35,462 bases of DNA. Origin: SFLA01 sp045595785 (GTDB lineage: Bacteria > Bacillota > Clostridia > Oscillospirales > CAG-382). The stretch is from assembly GCA_045595785.1 (NCBI GenBank), contig JAZOBE010000019.1:1-35462 (forward strand), read 5' to 3'. Numbering within the stretch: the first letter of the stretch is position 1; every line of letters starts with the position of its first letter. This document shows, one piece after another, positions 27,997 through 35,420 of the stretch. Position numbers and translations under genes: made by a program. The notes under the pieces were generated by a model. It was not told where the DNA came from. It searched no databases and saw only the letters and a list, made by a program, of their open reading frames with translations.

Positions 27997-29802
27997 ATGT
28001 ATTGCAACAACCAACTGGAATTACTATTAAGTGCATATGATAACGCACCCCCAGAAGATGTGCTTCAATTGATCACTTCAATAAAAGGTATCTATTCGGC
28101 TTACAATGAGCAATATAGCCGATATACAGAAAACTATAGACTGATGATGGAAAACTCTTTTGAAAGTTTACAAATCAGTCAATTAATCCCAACATCACAA
28201 GGCGGAACTTTGCGAACATCAAATCCTATTGATAGCGTAAAAGTACTAGGGCAATTAAAGAATTACTACGATCGCTTGTATAATTTGAGATATTTAAAAT
28301 TCTTAAGCGAAGAAAAGAAAACAGTTGTATTAGTAGGACCTAACGGATGCGGTAAAACAACACTTTTGCGTAATCTAATCCAAGCAACCGGCGAAGAACA
28401 AATTGGTTATTATCCTGCCGACAGACTATTGGTTATTAATGATAGTTATAACCCCGAACGCGATTTTAACGCTTTTTCAAACAGTTACAAAACTGCCGAC
28501 AAAAATGCAAGTAATATCGACAGTCAATCTCAATCACACTATATTACCCAACAAATCAATCAAACCATAACATTGTTCGAGAAAAAAAGAGCAGAAGAAA
28601 TGGATTTATGTGTATCGGGAAACATCCAAATACAAGATTGTATTACAGAAAAAATTTTAACCATTTGGAATAGCTTAATAAAAGATCGCCGACTTTATTC
28701 GCAAGGTGCACTTAAAGTGTCAACCTTAGAAGGTAAAGAATATCCCATTAAATATCTCAGCAGTGGTGAAAAAAGCATTTTTTATTTTTTAGCCAGTATT
28801 TTCTTGAAAGAACGAAAACAATATTACTTCATCGATGAACCGGAAAACAATTTAAACACATCAATTGTGTCTAAATTATGGAATTTAATTGAAGAACATT
28901 GTGCCGGAAGTATATTTGTTTATTTAACCCATGATGGCGATTTTGTAACATCAAGGGTAAATAGCAAATTGTTTTGGATAGAAAAATACAATGGTATTGA
29001 CTGGGAATACAAACCCTTGCCAGAAAATGATAATCTCCCCCAAAAACTGATGATTAGTTTAGTAGGAAGCCGAGACCCTGTTATTTTTTGTGAATCACAT
29101 GATGAATACAAGTACGATGATATATTGTTTAAAATGATGTTTCCAGAATTCAAGATTGTGCCTGCAAAGGGCTGTGATGCTGTTATAGCTAAAGTCAAGG
29201 CATATAGAATTGCTGGACTGCCTCAAAAAGCATATGGTATTATTGATTGCGATTATAAAGAAAGAAGTTATTTGGAAGGCCTTGAAAGTAACGGGATTTA
29301 CCATTTGCCTTTCTTTGAAATTGAAAATCTATTGTTTTCAGAGGAAATTGTAAAACAAGTCATTTCTTTATACAGCGAAGATAAAGCTGATGCCTTTCAA
29401 AATTTAAAAGATGCAATATGTGCAGATCTCGCTTCTATAAAAGAACAATGGATTATTCGCAAAATCGCTTTCCTTTTGAGGGATAAATTCTTCAACGGAA
29501 AAATCAAGCAATTGAAAAGTTTCGATGAACTTAATAATGAGTACTCAGCGTTTTTACAGAGTATTGACTTAGGGCAATTATATGCAATTTATTCTTCAGA
29601 GATCGAAGAAGCTATCGCTGCCGGTAATTATAATACTTTTCTCCGCTATTACGACAACAAAGGCCTATTCACTAAATTCCAACCCATTTTACGGCTCAAA
29701 AATAAGATTCCATATAGCGAAGTCGTTTTCGAGTGTTTGAAGGATCACAAAGAAACACTCATACATCTCCGAAATTCCTATTTTTCAAATATAGTTCCGT
29801 AA
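27997..29802 (+). CDS. ABC/AAA-type ATPase fused to DUF4435-like TOPRIM nuclease domain (PARIS/OLD-like)
   Basis: 601 aa. Residues 1-100 are helical. The ATPase spans about 105-330: Walker A GPNGCGKT (114-121), signature YLSSGEKS (253-260), Walker B YYFIDEPE (E281) and switch His H312 in THDGD. A long insert with DLCVSGNIQIQD separates Walker A and the signature, as in SMC/Rad50-like ATPases. From about 358 a TOPRIM-type domain follows: PVIFCESHDEYKYDD (E366), KGCDAVIAKVKAY, GIIDCDYKER (DxD, D417 and D419) and PFFEIENLLFSEE (439-449), matching the DUF4435 pattern. The C-terminal 150 residues are helical. ATPase plus DUF4435 is the AriA/AriB pair of the PARIS anti-phage system, here in one chain. 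OLD-family nucleases are the alternative. Defence is inferred, not shown. Confidence 0.85.
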   Translation: MYCNNQLELLLSAYDNAPPEDVLQLITSIKGIYSAYNEQYSRYTENYRLMMENSFESLQISQLIPTSQGGTLRTSNPIDSVKVLGQLKNYYDRLYNLRYLKFLSEEKKTVVLVGPNGCGKTTLLRNLIQATGEEQIGYYPADRLLVINDSYNPERDFNAFSNSYKTADKNASNIDSQSQSHYITQQINQTITLFEKKRAEEMDLCVSGNIQIQDCITEKILTIWNSLIKDRRLYSQGALKVSTLEGKEYPIKYLSSGEKSIFYFLASIFLKERKQYYFIDEPENNLNTSIVSKLWNLIEEHCAGSIFVYLTHDGDFVTSRVNSKLFWIEKYNGIDWEYKPLPENDNLPQKLMISLVGSRDPVIFCESHDEYKYDDILFKMMFPEFKIVPAKGCDAVIAKVKAYRIAGLPQKAYGIIDCDYKERSYLEGLESNGIYHLPFFEIENLLFSEEIVKQVISLYSEDKADAFQNLKDAICADLASIKEQWIIRKIAFLLRDKFFNGKIKQLKSFDELNNEYSAFLQSIDLGQLYAIYSSEIEEAIAAGNYNTFLRYYDNKGLFTKFQPILRLKNKIPYSEVVFECLKDHKETLIHLRNSYFSNIVP

Positions 29803-29856
29803 TACACAGACTCAAACAATAGACTGACATATGCGAAACAACAGAATAGGCACCAT

Positions 29857-29896
29857 TAATAAAAATGAGTTCTAATAATAGAACTCATTTTTATTA
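29857..29896. terminator. strong bidirectional terminator
   Basis: TAATAAAAATGAGTTCT (29857-29873) pairs perfectly with AGAACTCATTTTTATTA (29880-29896) around AATAAT. It separates the ATPase unit from the reverse genes. Confidence 0.92.
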
Positions 29897-29899
29897 AAT

Positions 29900-30226
29900 T
29901 CACTTTTTCTTTTCCGCAATCTCCGCTTTGACTTTTTCGATCATCTCGGCAAGTTTAATTTCGCACTGCTCTCGTGTTTCGGCGTAGACATTGAACTTCT
30001 TTCGCTTGCCGTTTGGCAGTCTTGGATAGAAGCTGTCTTCCCAGAGGTGATCGTTTATTTGATACAGGCATCCGGTACCTGACTTGCGGATCTTTCTCGG
30101 TACGGGATCGGGATGTGGCTCTATCGGCTCGTACTTTGCGTTTACGTGTGGTTGATTTGCGCCCTTTTGCGGTGCTGTGAAGAGTGTCATAATAAGTGCG
30201 ATGATGATGGTGATTAATCTTTTCAT
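29900..30226 (-). CDS. small exported protein with integrase arm-binding-like C-terminal domain
   Basis: 108 aa. It begins with a signal-peptide-like stretch (MKRLITIIIALIMTLFTAP), then a Pro/His linker (YEPIEPHPDPVPRKIRKS). From about residue 48 comes GCLYQINDHLWEDSFYPRL, PNGKRKKFNVYAETREQCE and a charged helix. The second half has the beta-beta-beta-alpha pattern and wording of AP2-like arm-binding domains at the N-terminus of phage/ICE tyrosine integrases. That is odd for an exported protein, so either the signal is spurious or the domain was reused. AAAGGA lies about 8 nt before the ATG. I would treat it as mobile-element-derived; the function is unknown. Confidence 0.68.
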   Translation of the reverse strand: MKRLITIIIALIMTLFTAPQKGANQPHVNAKYEPIEPHPDPVPRKIRKSGTGCLYQINDHLWEDSFYPRLPNGKRKKFNVYAETREQCEIKLAEMIEKVKAEIAEKKK

Positions 30227-30308
30227 ATGTATTTTCCTTTCCGAGCTACCTTTCGCGGCTCAACACAAGAATACTCGAAAAATACGCAAAGTCCAGAGAG
30301 AATAGCGA

Positions 30309-30968
30309 TTATTTTTTATTCTTTTTACCGCGTTTTTGATAGTCGGCGTTGATTTCTTCGCTCCAATCCGCGCCAAGAGGTGCGCTTGCTCTGACATTGC
30401 AAACGGCTTTCGCATCCGACTCATAGAGGATGTGCGTACCTTTTACATCTGCATTATAGTTTACGGCTCTGTCCTTGCTAATGCCGTAACGCGCAGCAGT
30501 TTCAACAGCATCAATGTTAGCTCCGATGAACAAGAACTCCCAACCGTATTTCTCCTTCTGACGCTCAATCATCTTCTTGACCTGCTCGCTTGTGTAACGA
30601 TGGCTTGCGTTCTCCTGTCCGTCCGTCGTGATAACGAACATTGTATGCTCCGGCACATCCTCGTTGCGAGCGTACTTGTGAATGTTTCCGATGTGGTGGA
30701 TTGCTCCGCCGATGGCATCGATCAGAGCCGTGCAACCGCGAACGGTATAGTCCTTGTCGGTCATTTTAGGAATATCTTCGAGCTTCACTCGATCGTGCAA
30801 AACCTCGCTTTCGTCATCGAAAAGCACGGTGGAAACGTAGCAACCGCCGTCTTGCTTCTTTTGCTTTTCAATCATCGAGTTGAAGCCGCCGATGGTATCG
30901 CTCTCGAGGCCTGCCATAGATCCGCTTCTGTCCAAAATAAATACCAGTTCAGTAATGTTGTTTTTCAT
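30309..30968 (-). CDS. VWA domain protein
   Basis: A 219-aa cytoplasmic von Willebrand factor A domain protein. The metal-dependent adhesion site is complete: DRSGSM (D13, S15, S17), Thr in VRGCTALIDAIG and Asp in ITTDGQENAS. Relatives are annotated as VWA or TerY-like proteins with roles in protein complexes or stress resistance; the partner is unknown. A basic tail (KRGKKNKK) follows an ADWSEEINADY segment. The start is ATG 30968 with GAGAGG upstream; a longer in-frame version would add 26 residues encoded by the inverted repeat at 30975-31026. It lies downstream of the ArsC/Spx-like gene on the same strand. Confidence 0.9.
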   Translation of the reverse strand: MKNNITELVFILDRSGSMAGLESDTIGGFNSMIEKQKKQDGGCYVSTVLFDDESEVLHDRVKLEDIPKMTDKDYTVRGCTALIDAIGGAIHHIGNIHKYARNEDVPEHTMFVITTDGQENASHRYTSEQVKKMIERQKEKYGWEFLFIGANIDAVETAARYGISKDRAVNYNADVKGTHILYESDAKAVCNVRASAPLGADWSEEINADYQKRGKKNKK

Positions 30969-30974
30969 AATAGA

Positions 30975-31026
30975 AAACCTCTCTTTCATTTGATGTCTAT
31001 ATTGTACATCAATAAAAGAGAGGTTT
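30975..31026 (-). repeat. 22/21-bp imperfect inverted repeat overlapping the VWA ribosome binding site
   Basis: 30975-30996 and 31006-31026 are near-perfect complements (arms AAACCTCTCTTT...TGATGT) around a 9-nt loop. On the reverse strand the 3' arm contains GAGAGG, the VWA ribosome site, so the folded mRNA would hide it. Alternatively, the central TGATGT...ACATCA dyad is a protein operator. Confidence 0.65.
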
Positions 31027-31047
31027 GGTCGCATGGCAAGCGACAAA

Positions 31048-31404
31048 TTATATACCTAATGTTGCACTCCACTCAGCTTCCTTAAAACCGACAAGCACGA
31101 AGCCGTCACCGATAAGCAACGGACGCTTTACGAGCATACCGTCGCTTGCGAGAAGCTTTAGCATCTCATCCTCGGTCATTGTTGGAAGCTTATTTTTAAG
31201 GTCGAGGGTTTTATACAAGAGTCCGCTTGTGTTAAAGAACTTTTTAAGCGGCAAACCACTTTTGTTATACCATTCGATCAGTTCTTCGAGCGTTGGATTA
31301 TTGAGTTTAATATCCCTAAGTTCATATTCAATCCGGGTTTCGTCGAGCCACGTTTTTGCCTTTTGGCAAGTAGTGCATTTGGGATAGCATATAAATTTAA
31401 CCAT
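31048..31404 (-). CDS. ArsC/Spx-family thioredoxin-fold protein
   Basis: A 118-aa protein of the ArsC/Spx/MgsR family (PF03960). The N-terminal redox motif is C10-T-T-C13 in YPKCTTCQKAKTWL, at the same position as the Spx disulfide switch. Next come YELRDIKLNNPTLEELIEWY, the LPTMTEDEMLKLLASDG segment and KRPLLIGDGFVLVGFKEAEW, the family's substrate/RNA-polymerase-facing region. It is shorter than B. subtilis Spx (131 aa) and close to YffB/YusI-type members. Whether it is a reductase or a regulator cannot be decided. It lies 4 nt downstream of the macrodomain gene, clearly co-transcribed. Confidence 0.88.
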   Translation of the reverse strand: MVKFICYPKCTTCQKAKTWLDETRIEYELRDIKLNNPTLEELIEWYNKSGLPLKKFFNTSGLLYKTLDLKNKLPTMTEDEMLKLLASDGMLVKRPLLIGDGFVLVGFKEAEWSATLGI

Positions 31405-31408
31405 CGTT

Positions 31409-32434
31409 TCACGCTCCTAACAAGGTCTGATCAAAGGCGAATAAAGCTTCATTAATTTCAAAAATATTGTAGTTGCCTTTGCTGATAAAATATTCGATGA
31501 TAATATCGAACTTATTGCTGTGAGAAAGTGCAAAGCCCGCCTTGCGAAGCATATCTTCGGTTTCCGCCAAGGAAAGCTCCAAAGAGATTGCAAATGCGAG
31601 CGCAGTGGGTTTGCTCGGCTTATAGTGAACGTCGCTACGGATTTTGGAGAACAGCTTGCGGTCGATGTTTGCCTTTTTGTAGCACTCGGCATCGGTCATA
31701 CCTTTTTCGTCGATCTTGCGCAGAAGCATTTGCGAAAAGCTTTCGTCGATCTGCTTTAACTTCGCATCAAGAGCGTCCTCTGCAAGCATAGCCTTGCAAT
31801 CGCACATTTCAAGGAAATCATCGTCTGATTTTTTCCGCCTTTTGCGCGGAGCCGCCTGCGGCAGTGCGCTCATACGCATACTCTCACGGCGATAATCGGT
31901 ATGCTCGTCCACGTAATTATCGTCAATGTATTCGGCAATATCCGAGAACAGCTTCTCGCTAATCTTGTATGCCGCCTTGTCGAAGATGACGATATAGACC
32001 GTCATTTCATTTTCAAGAAGAAAGTCGCTGATAACGTCGATAGCAACTTTCAAGGCTTGATCCTTGGGGTATCCGTACACGCCCGACGAGATAAGTGGGA
32101 AAGCAACGGTTTCGCAGCTATGCTCCTTCGCAAGAGCCAAAGACTCGCGATAGCAGGATTCAAGCAATGCCTTTTCTCCGTGCTTGCCATCGTTGTAAAC
32201 AGGACCGACGGTATGTATTACGTACTTTGCAGGCAGATCGTAACCGCCTGTGATCTTCGCTTTACCCGTTTTGCAACCGCAAAGCGTTCTGCACTCGGCA
32301 AGCAATCCCGAGCCTGCTGCGCGGTGAATTGCACCGTCAACACCTCCACCGCCCAAGAGCGACTCGTTGGCGGCATTGACAATGGCATCCACCTTCATTT
32401 TTGTTATATCGTTTCTTACTATTTCAAGCGGCAT
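31409..32434 (-). CDS. macrodomain (ADP-ribose hydrolase) fused to C-terminal helical domain
   Basis: 341 aa. Residues 1-165 are a MacroD-type macrodomain that binds and usually hydrolyses ADP-ribose derivatives: DAIVNAANESLLGGGGVDGAIH, TGGYDLPAKYVIHTVGP and PLISSGVYGYPKDQAL are intact. A linker with a basic patch (APRKRRKKSDDD) leads to about residue 230. The C-terminal domain (FSQMLLRKIDEKGMTDAECY, RKLFSKIRSD, SKPTALAFAISLELS) has an Xre-like helix-turn-helix rhythm and ends FEINEALFAFDQTLLG. I recall such tails on other clostridial signalling proteins. The fusion may tie ADP-ribose sensing to DNA or protein binding. AAGGAGGTGCACCT precedes the ATG. Confidence 0.9.
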   Translation of the reverse strand: MPLEIVRNDITKMKVDAIVNAANESLLGGGGVDGAIHRAAGSGLLAECRTLCGCKTGKAKITGGYDLPAKYVIHTVGPVYNDGKHGEKALLESCYRESLALAKEHSCETVAFPLISSGVYGYPKDQALKVAIDVISDFLLENEMTVYIVIFDKAAYKISEKLFSDIAEYIDDNYVDEHTDYRRESMRMSALPQAAPRKRRKKSDDDFLEMCDCKAMLAEDALDAKLKQIDESFSQMLLRKIDEKGMTDAECYKKANIDRKLFSKIRSDVHYKPSKPTALAFAISLELSLAETEDMLRKAGFALSHSNKFDIIIEYFISKGNYNIFEINEALFAFDQTLLGA

Positions 32435-32501
32435 AGGTGCACCTCCTTAATTTAACATTATCAAATATTGCATCTATCCTTGGGTTTTGTTTTTTTGTAT
32501 T

Positions 32502-32927
32502 CTAAATCAGCACACCGTTGCAATGATCCACTTCATGCTGAATAATCTGCGCCGTCCAGCCGGTGTAGGTCTTGATGCGGGTTTGCAGTTCCAAGGTCTG
32601 ATACTTGACCTTGATGGATTTATAGCGTTTGCAAGGTCTCGGGCCGCCAAGAAGCGACAGACAGCCTTCCTCGGTTTCGTACACACCGTCCTTCTTGATG
32701 ATTTCGGGATTGAGCATCACCGCATACGTAGGAGCTCGTCCGCTTTCCTCAAGAAAGGCGATAATGCGCTTCTTAACGCCGATCATATTCGCCGCCATAC
32801 CGACACAGCTTTCTCTGTGCGCCATCAGCGTGTCAAGCAAGTCCTGTGCGACCTGTAAATCTTCTTTTGTAGCGACCTCCGACTTCCCTGCAAGAAATAT
32901 CGGATCGTGCATGAGTTCTTTTACCAT
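32502..32927 (-). CDS. def: peptide deformylase (divergent)
   Basis: A 141-aa peptide deformylase-like metalloenzyme that removes N-formyl groups from nascent proteins. Motif 2 EEGCLSL (metal Cys) and motif 3 QHEVDHCNG (HExxH) are intact. Motif 1, normally GxGLAAPQIG, reads CVGMAANMIG, so the conserved first Gly and the Gln that supports catalysis are replaced by Cys and Met. The protein ends five residues after the HExxHxxG segment, shorter than most family members. It may be a second, specialised deformylase in an accessory cluster rather than the housekeeping one. GGAGA precedes the ATG. Confidence 0.88.
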   Translation of the reverse strand: MVKELMHDPIFLAGKSEVATKEDLQVAQDLLDTLMAHRESCVGMAANMIGVKKRIIAFLEESGRAPTYAVMLNPEIIKKDGVYETEEGCLSLLGGPRPCKRYKSIKVKYQTLELQTRIKTYTGWTAQIIQHEVDHCNGVLI

Positions 32928-32944
32928 GTTGTTTCTCCGTATCT

Positions 32945-33598
32945 TTACTCAACTCCGTGCATCCCCATCAAATCGCGCAGATCTCCGAAGCTCTTGCCAT
33001 ACTGTGCCTGAGAGATCGCACCATTTTGCAGGAAGGTATCAAGCAACTTCTTCTGTTGACGGAACAGCCCGATCTTCTGCCAACGCTCCTTGGTCATAAG
33101 GTTCGAGTGCCCTGTGCGAATCTCGCCGAGCAGCGACACTTCAATGCCCTCGGTCTTTCGCTGATAGACGAATCCGAGCTTTTCCTGCACGCGACGGGAC
33201 TTTTCGTTGCCGTCATAATAGCCACACCAGATGCGGTTCATTTTGAGATCCTCAAAGGCGTAGCGGAGCATCTCACGCGCGGCTTCGGGAATCAGCCCCT
33301 GCCCCCAATACGGCTTTCCGATCCAATAGCCAAGTTCGTATTCATCGTCCGCTTCGGCAAGGTCGTTGCGATGAAAGCCAATGCTACCAATTGGTTTGCC
33401 GTTCTCCTTGAGGCAAACGGCATAGGTCTCGGGCGCGGACAGAACCGTGCGAATGATCTCGCGGCTGTTCTCCACGCTCGTATGAGGCGGCCATCCGGCA
33501 GGCGGGCCTACCTCGGGGTCGCTGGCGTATGTATATAAATTCTCTGCGTCATCCTCGCACCACGGGCGAAGAATGAGGCGTTCTGTTTCTAAAATCAT
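32945..33598 (-). CDS. GNAT acetyltransferase, RimJ/RimL-like, with C-terminal tail domain
   Basis: A 217-aa GNAT protein. It starts MILETERLILRPWCEDDAEN, typical of RimJ/RimL/SpeG-like acetyltransferases, with acetyl-CoA loop PYWGQGLIPEAAREML and IWCGYYDGNEKSRRVQEKLGF. The last 45 residues (FRQQKKLLDTFLQNGAISQ, QYGKSFGDLRDLMGM) form a separate small helical tail of the sort found at the C-termini of unrelated proteins. ATG 33598 has AGAGGA about 8 nt upstream; a longer in-frame start at 33634 would overlap the upstream methyltransferase gene. The substrate is unknown. Confidence 0.9.
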   Translation of the reverse strand: MILETERLILRPWCEDDAENLYTYASDPEVGPPAGWPPHTSVENSREIIRTVLSAPETYAVCLKENGKPIGSIGFHRNDLAEADDEYELGYWIGKPYWGQGLIPEAAREMLRYAFEDLKMNRIWCGYYDGNEKSRRVQEKLGFVYQRKTEGIEVSLLGEIRTGHSNLMTKERWQKIGLFRQQKKLLDTFLQNGAISQAQYGKSFGDLRDLMGMHGVE

Positions 33599-33630
33599 AG
33601 CAATATCCTCTGTACCTGAATCAAATGAAA

Positions 33631-34281
33631 TCATTTAACCGCCTTGATCGTATACGTCGCGCCCCAAGATTTCAGCACTTGAACCGATGCAAATCCAGCC
33701 TCAAGCAGTGCTTCGGTTTCGTGCTGTACGGTGAGCGGCGTATCATAGTGATAAAACTCGTCATCGCGGATTCCCTGCTCCGCTTTCAATGCGTTCAGGT
33801 TATTTCGGTGCGTCTGTTCCTCATCATCGGTGGCAGCAAAATAATCGGTCAGAATCAAGTAGCCGTTCGCCCTCAGCGCGGTGTGCAGTTTCTTATAAAG
33901 TGGGATCTTTTCGTCCTTTGTGAAGTGGTGCAAGCTTTCCACGGAAACGGCGGCGTCAAAGACGTTCTCACCCAGCGGAACGTCGAAATATGAGCCGACG
34001 ATCAACGTGATGTCCTTATCCGTGAATTTCTTTTTCAGCGCATTCAGCATTGCCTCGGACAGGTCAATGCCGGTCACCCTTGCTGACGGACAGAGCGGAA
34101 AATATTTTTCCAGCTCCAAACCCGTACCACAGCCTAAATCAAGAACACGGCTACCTTTAGCTGTCGGCAGCAGACTTGCGGTGAACGGATAGAACTCGTC
34201 TGCCGCTTCAATGCCCGTCATCATGTGTTCATCGTATCCGTTTAATCTATTTTCAAAAAATTCAGCCATCTTTTCAAGCAT
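33631..34281 (-). CDS. class I SAM-dependent methyltransferase
   Basis: A 216-aa Rossmann-fold methyltransferase. Motif I VLDLGCGTGLELE (about residues 46-58), ribose-binding Asp in VTGIDLSEAML, then FDAAVSVESLHHF and LRANGYLILTDYF (motif III). It resembles the methyltransf_25/UbiE-type group acting on small molecules. The C-terminal strand pair LLEAGFASVQVLKSWGATYTIKAVK is intact. AAGGAG precedes the ATG. It is part of the reverse run with short gaps of about 30 nt. Confidence 0.92.
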   Translation of the reverse strand: MLEKMAEFFENRLNGYDEHMMTGIEAADEFYPFTASLLPTAKGSRVLDLGCGTGLELEKYFPLCPSARVTGIDLSEAMLNALKKKFTDKDITLIVGSYFDVPLGENVFDAAVSVESLHHFTKDEKIPLYKKLHTALRANGYLILTDYFAATDDEEQTHRNNLNALKAEQGIRDDEFYHYDTPLTVQHETEALLEAGFASVQVLKSWGATYTIKAVK

Positions 34282-34312
34282 GTCGATACTCCTTCAAATC
34301 GTAATTTTCATC

Positions 34313-34873
34313 TTATCCGTAATACTTATCGATTCCACCGTAGCCAACAATCAATTTCCCTTCGCGCGTCTTTTTGATAAAGCTTTCAAGTCGCTTTTTG
34401 AACTCGCCCTCGCGTTTCCTTGCCGCATCGATATAAGCGACACGAATGCGCTTGTAAGGCTCAGACAATTTCTCATAGTTTTCAAACGCAACGGCATCGT
34501 TCTTTATGACATCGATGATATCCGTTGGGAAAACATACGGCGCACGAATCAAGGGGAGCACACCATCCCGTATGCTTGGGTGAATCAGCCCTTGTTCGTC
34601 AAGCCAAATCAGTCGTTCTATGTTCGGGCGCGAATAGGGACTTCCCTTTTTTCTCGGTGTAAATCGCTGTGCGCGGTGCGTGGGATCAATGTGCTTAATG
34701 GTGCTGTCGATCCAACCGAAGCAAAGAGCTTCTTCTACCGCATCGTTGTAGGAAAGCGCCTTGTCGCCCGACTCCTTCATCGGAAAAACGAACCAAATCT
34801 CACTTTCCGTTTCAAAGTGCTCGGCAAGCCACTCGCGCCATGCTTTTCTCTCACTTGTGTAAATTGTTTTCAT
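34313..34873 (-). CDS. YdeI/OmpD-associated family protein
   Basis: A 186-aa protein of the YdeI/OmpD-associated family (PF13376 type). The features are AWREWLAEHFETESEIWFVF, LSYNDAVEEALCFGWIDSTIK, the basic RFTPRKKGSPYSRPNIERL segment, a central helical part and a C-terminal YIDAARKREGEFKKRLESFIKKT helix. Family members are linked to resistance to bacteriocins and peptides in some bacteria, but the biochemical role is not established. It lies between a methyltransferase and a GNAT gene on the reverse strand. No strong ribosome site is visible before the ATG. Confidence 0.88.
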   Translation of the reverse strand: MKTIYTSERKAWREWLAEHFETESEIWFVFPMKESGDKALSYNDAVEEALCFGWIDSTIKHIDPTHRAQRFTPRKKGSPYSRPNIERLIWLDEQGLIHPSIRDGVLPLIRAPYVFPTDIIDVIKNDAVAFENYEKLSEPYKRIRVAYIDAARKREGEFKKRLESFIKKTREGKLIVGYGGIDKYYG

Positions 34874-34898
34874 AGTTTTGCACTGAAAATTAGATTTG

Positions 34899-35366
34899 TT
34901 AATTCCACAATTCTTTTTTTACTAAAATATACTCGTTACTTCGCAGCACTTCCTCAAATCCACATTTGAGGAATAATTCAACAGAAGAATTGTCAATGGC
35001 GATATCATCATAGAGTTCCTTTATGCCGTTTTCTTTTGCAATTTCGCATAGAAGCTGTAACGCCTTGCGACCATATCCTTTTCCACGATACGGAGCGTAA
35101 ATAACGACATCAGCAATGTAAATCTGTCTTTCTTCGTCAAAATAATATGCTACCTCACCAACGAAAGCATCATTATCCTGAATGTATCTGTAAAAACGCT
35201 TTCCGCTGTGGTCTGTAATCCATCGTTGATGCCAATTTGTCCATTTTTCTTTTGGAAACGGGATTGTACCTCCATAGGCGTGGTTGTAAGCCATCGTGTG
35301 CTCATCATCCATCATTTTTTCCTTAAACCACAAGTCCTCGATATGAGGTTCATACAATTCAAGCAT
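34899..35366 (-). CDS. GNAT family N-acetyltransferase
   Basis: A 155-aa GNAT protein with the acetyl-CoA loop APYRGKGYGRKALQLL (about residues 90-105), preceded by IYIADVVIY and followed by ELYDDIAIDNSSVELFLKCGF. The N-terminal YEPHIEDLWFKEKMMDDEHTM and PKEKWTNWHQRW segments are common in a clostridial subfamily of unknown substrate. A GAGGTGAGG ribosome site lies immediately before the ATG. It is 25 nt upstream of the YdeI-like gene. Confidence 0.9.
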   Translation of the reverse strand: MLELYEPHIEDLWFKEKMMDDEHTMAYNHAYGGTIPFPKEKWTNWHQRWITDHSGKRFYRYIQDNDAFVGEVAYYFDEERQIYIADVVIYAPYRGKGYGRKALQLLCEIAKENGIKELYDDIAIDNSSVELFLKCGFEEVLRSNEYILVKKELWN

Positions 35367-35420
35367 TTCCTCACCTCGTCAAATACTTATTTTCCAAACT
35401 GTTCGGTCATTGGAATCTGT

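Noticed and set aside
30336..31085. 249-codon forward open frame opposite the VWA gene
   Set aside because: It mirrors a VWA gene with an intact metal site and matches no family; the length is explained by codon bias of the opposite strand.
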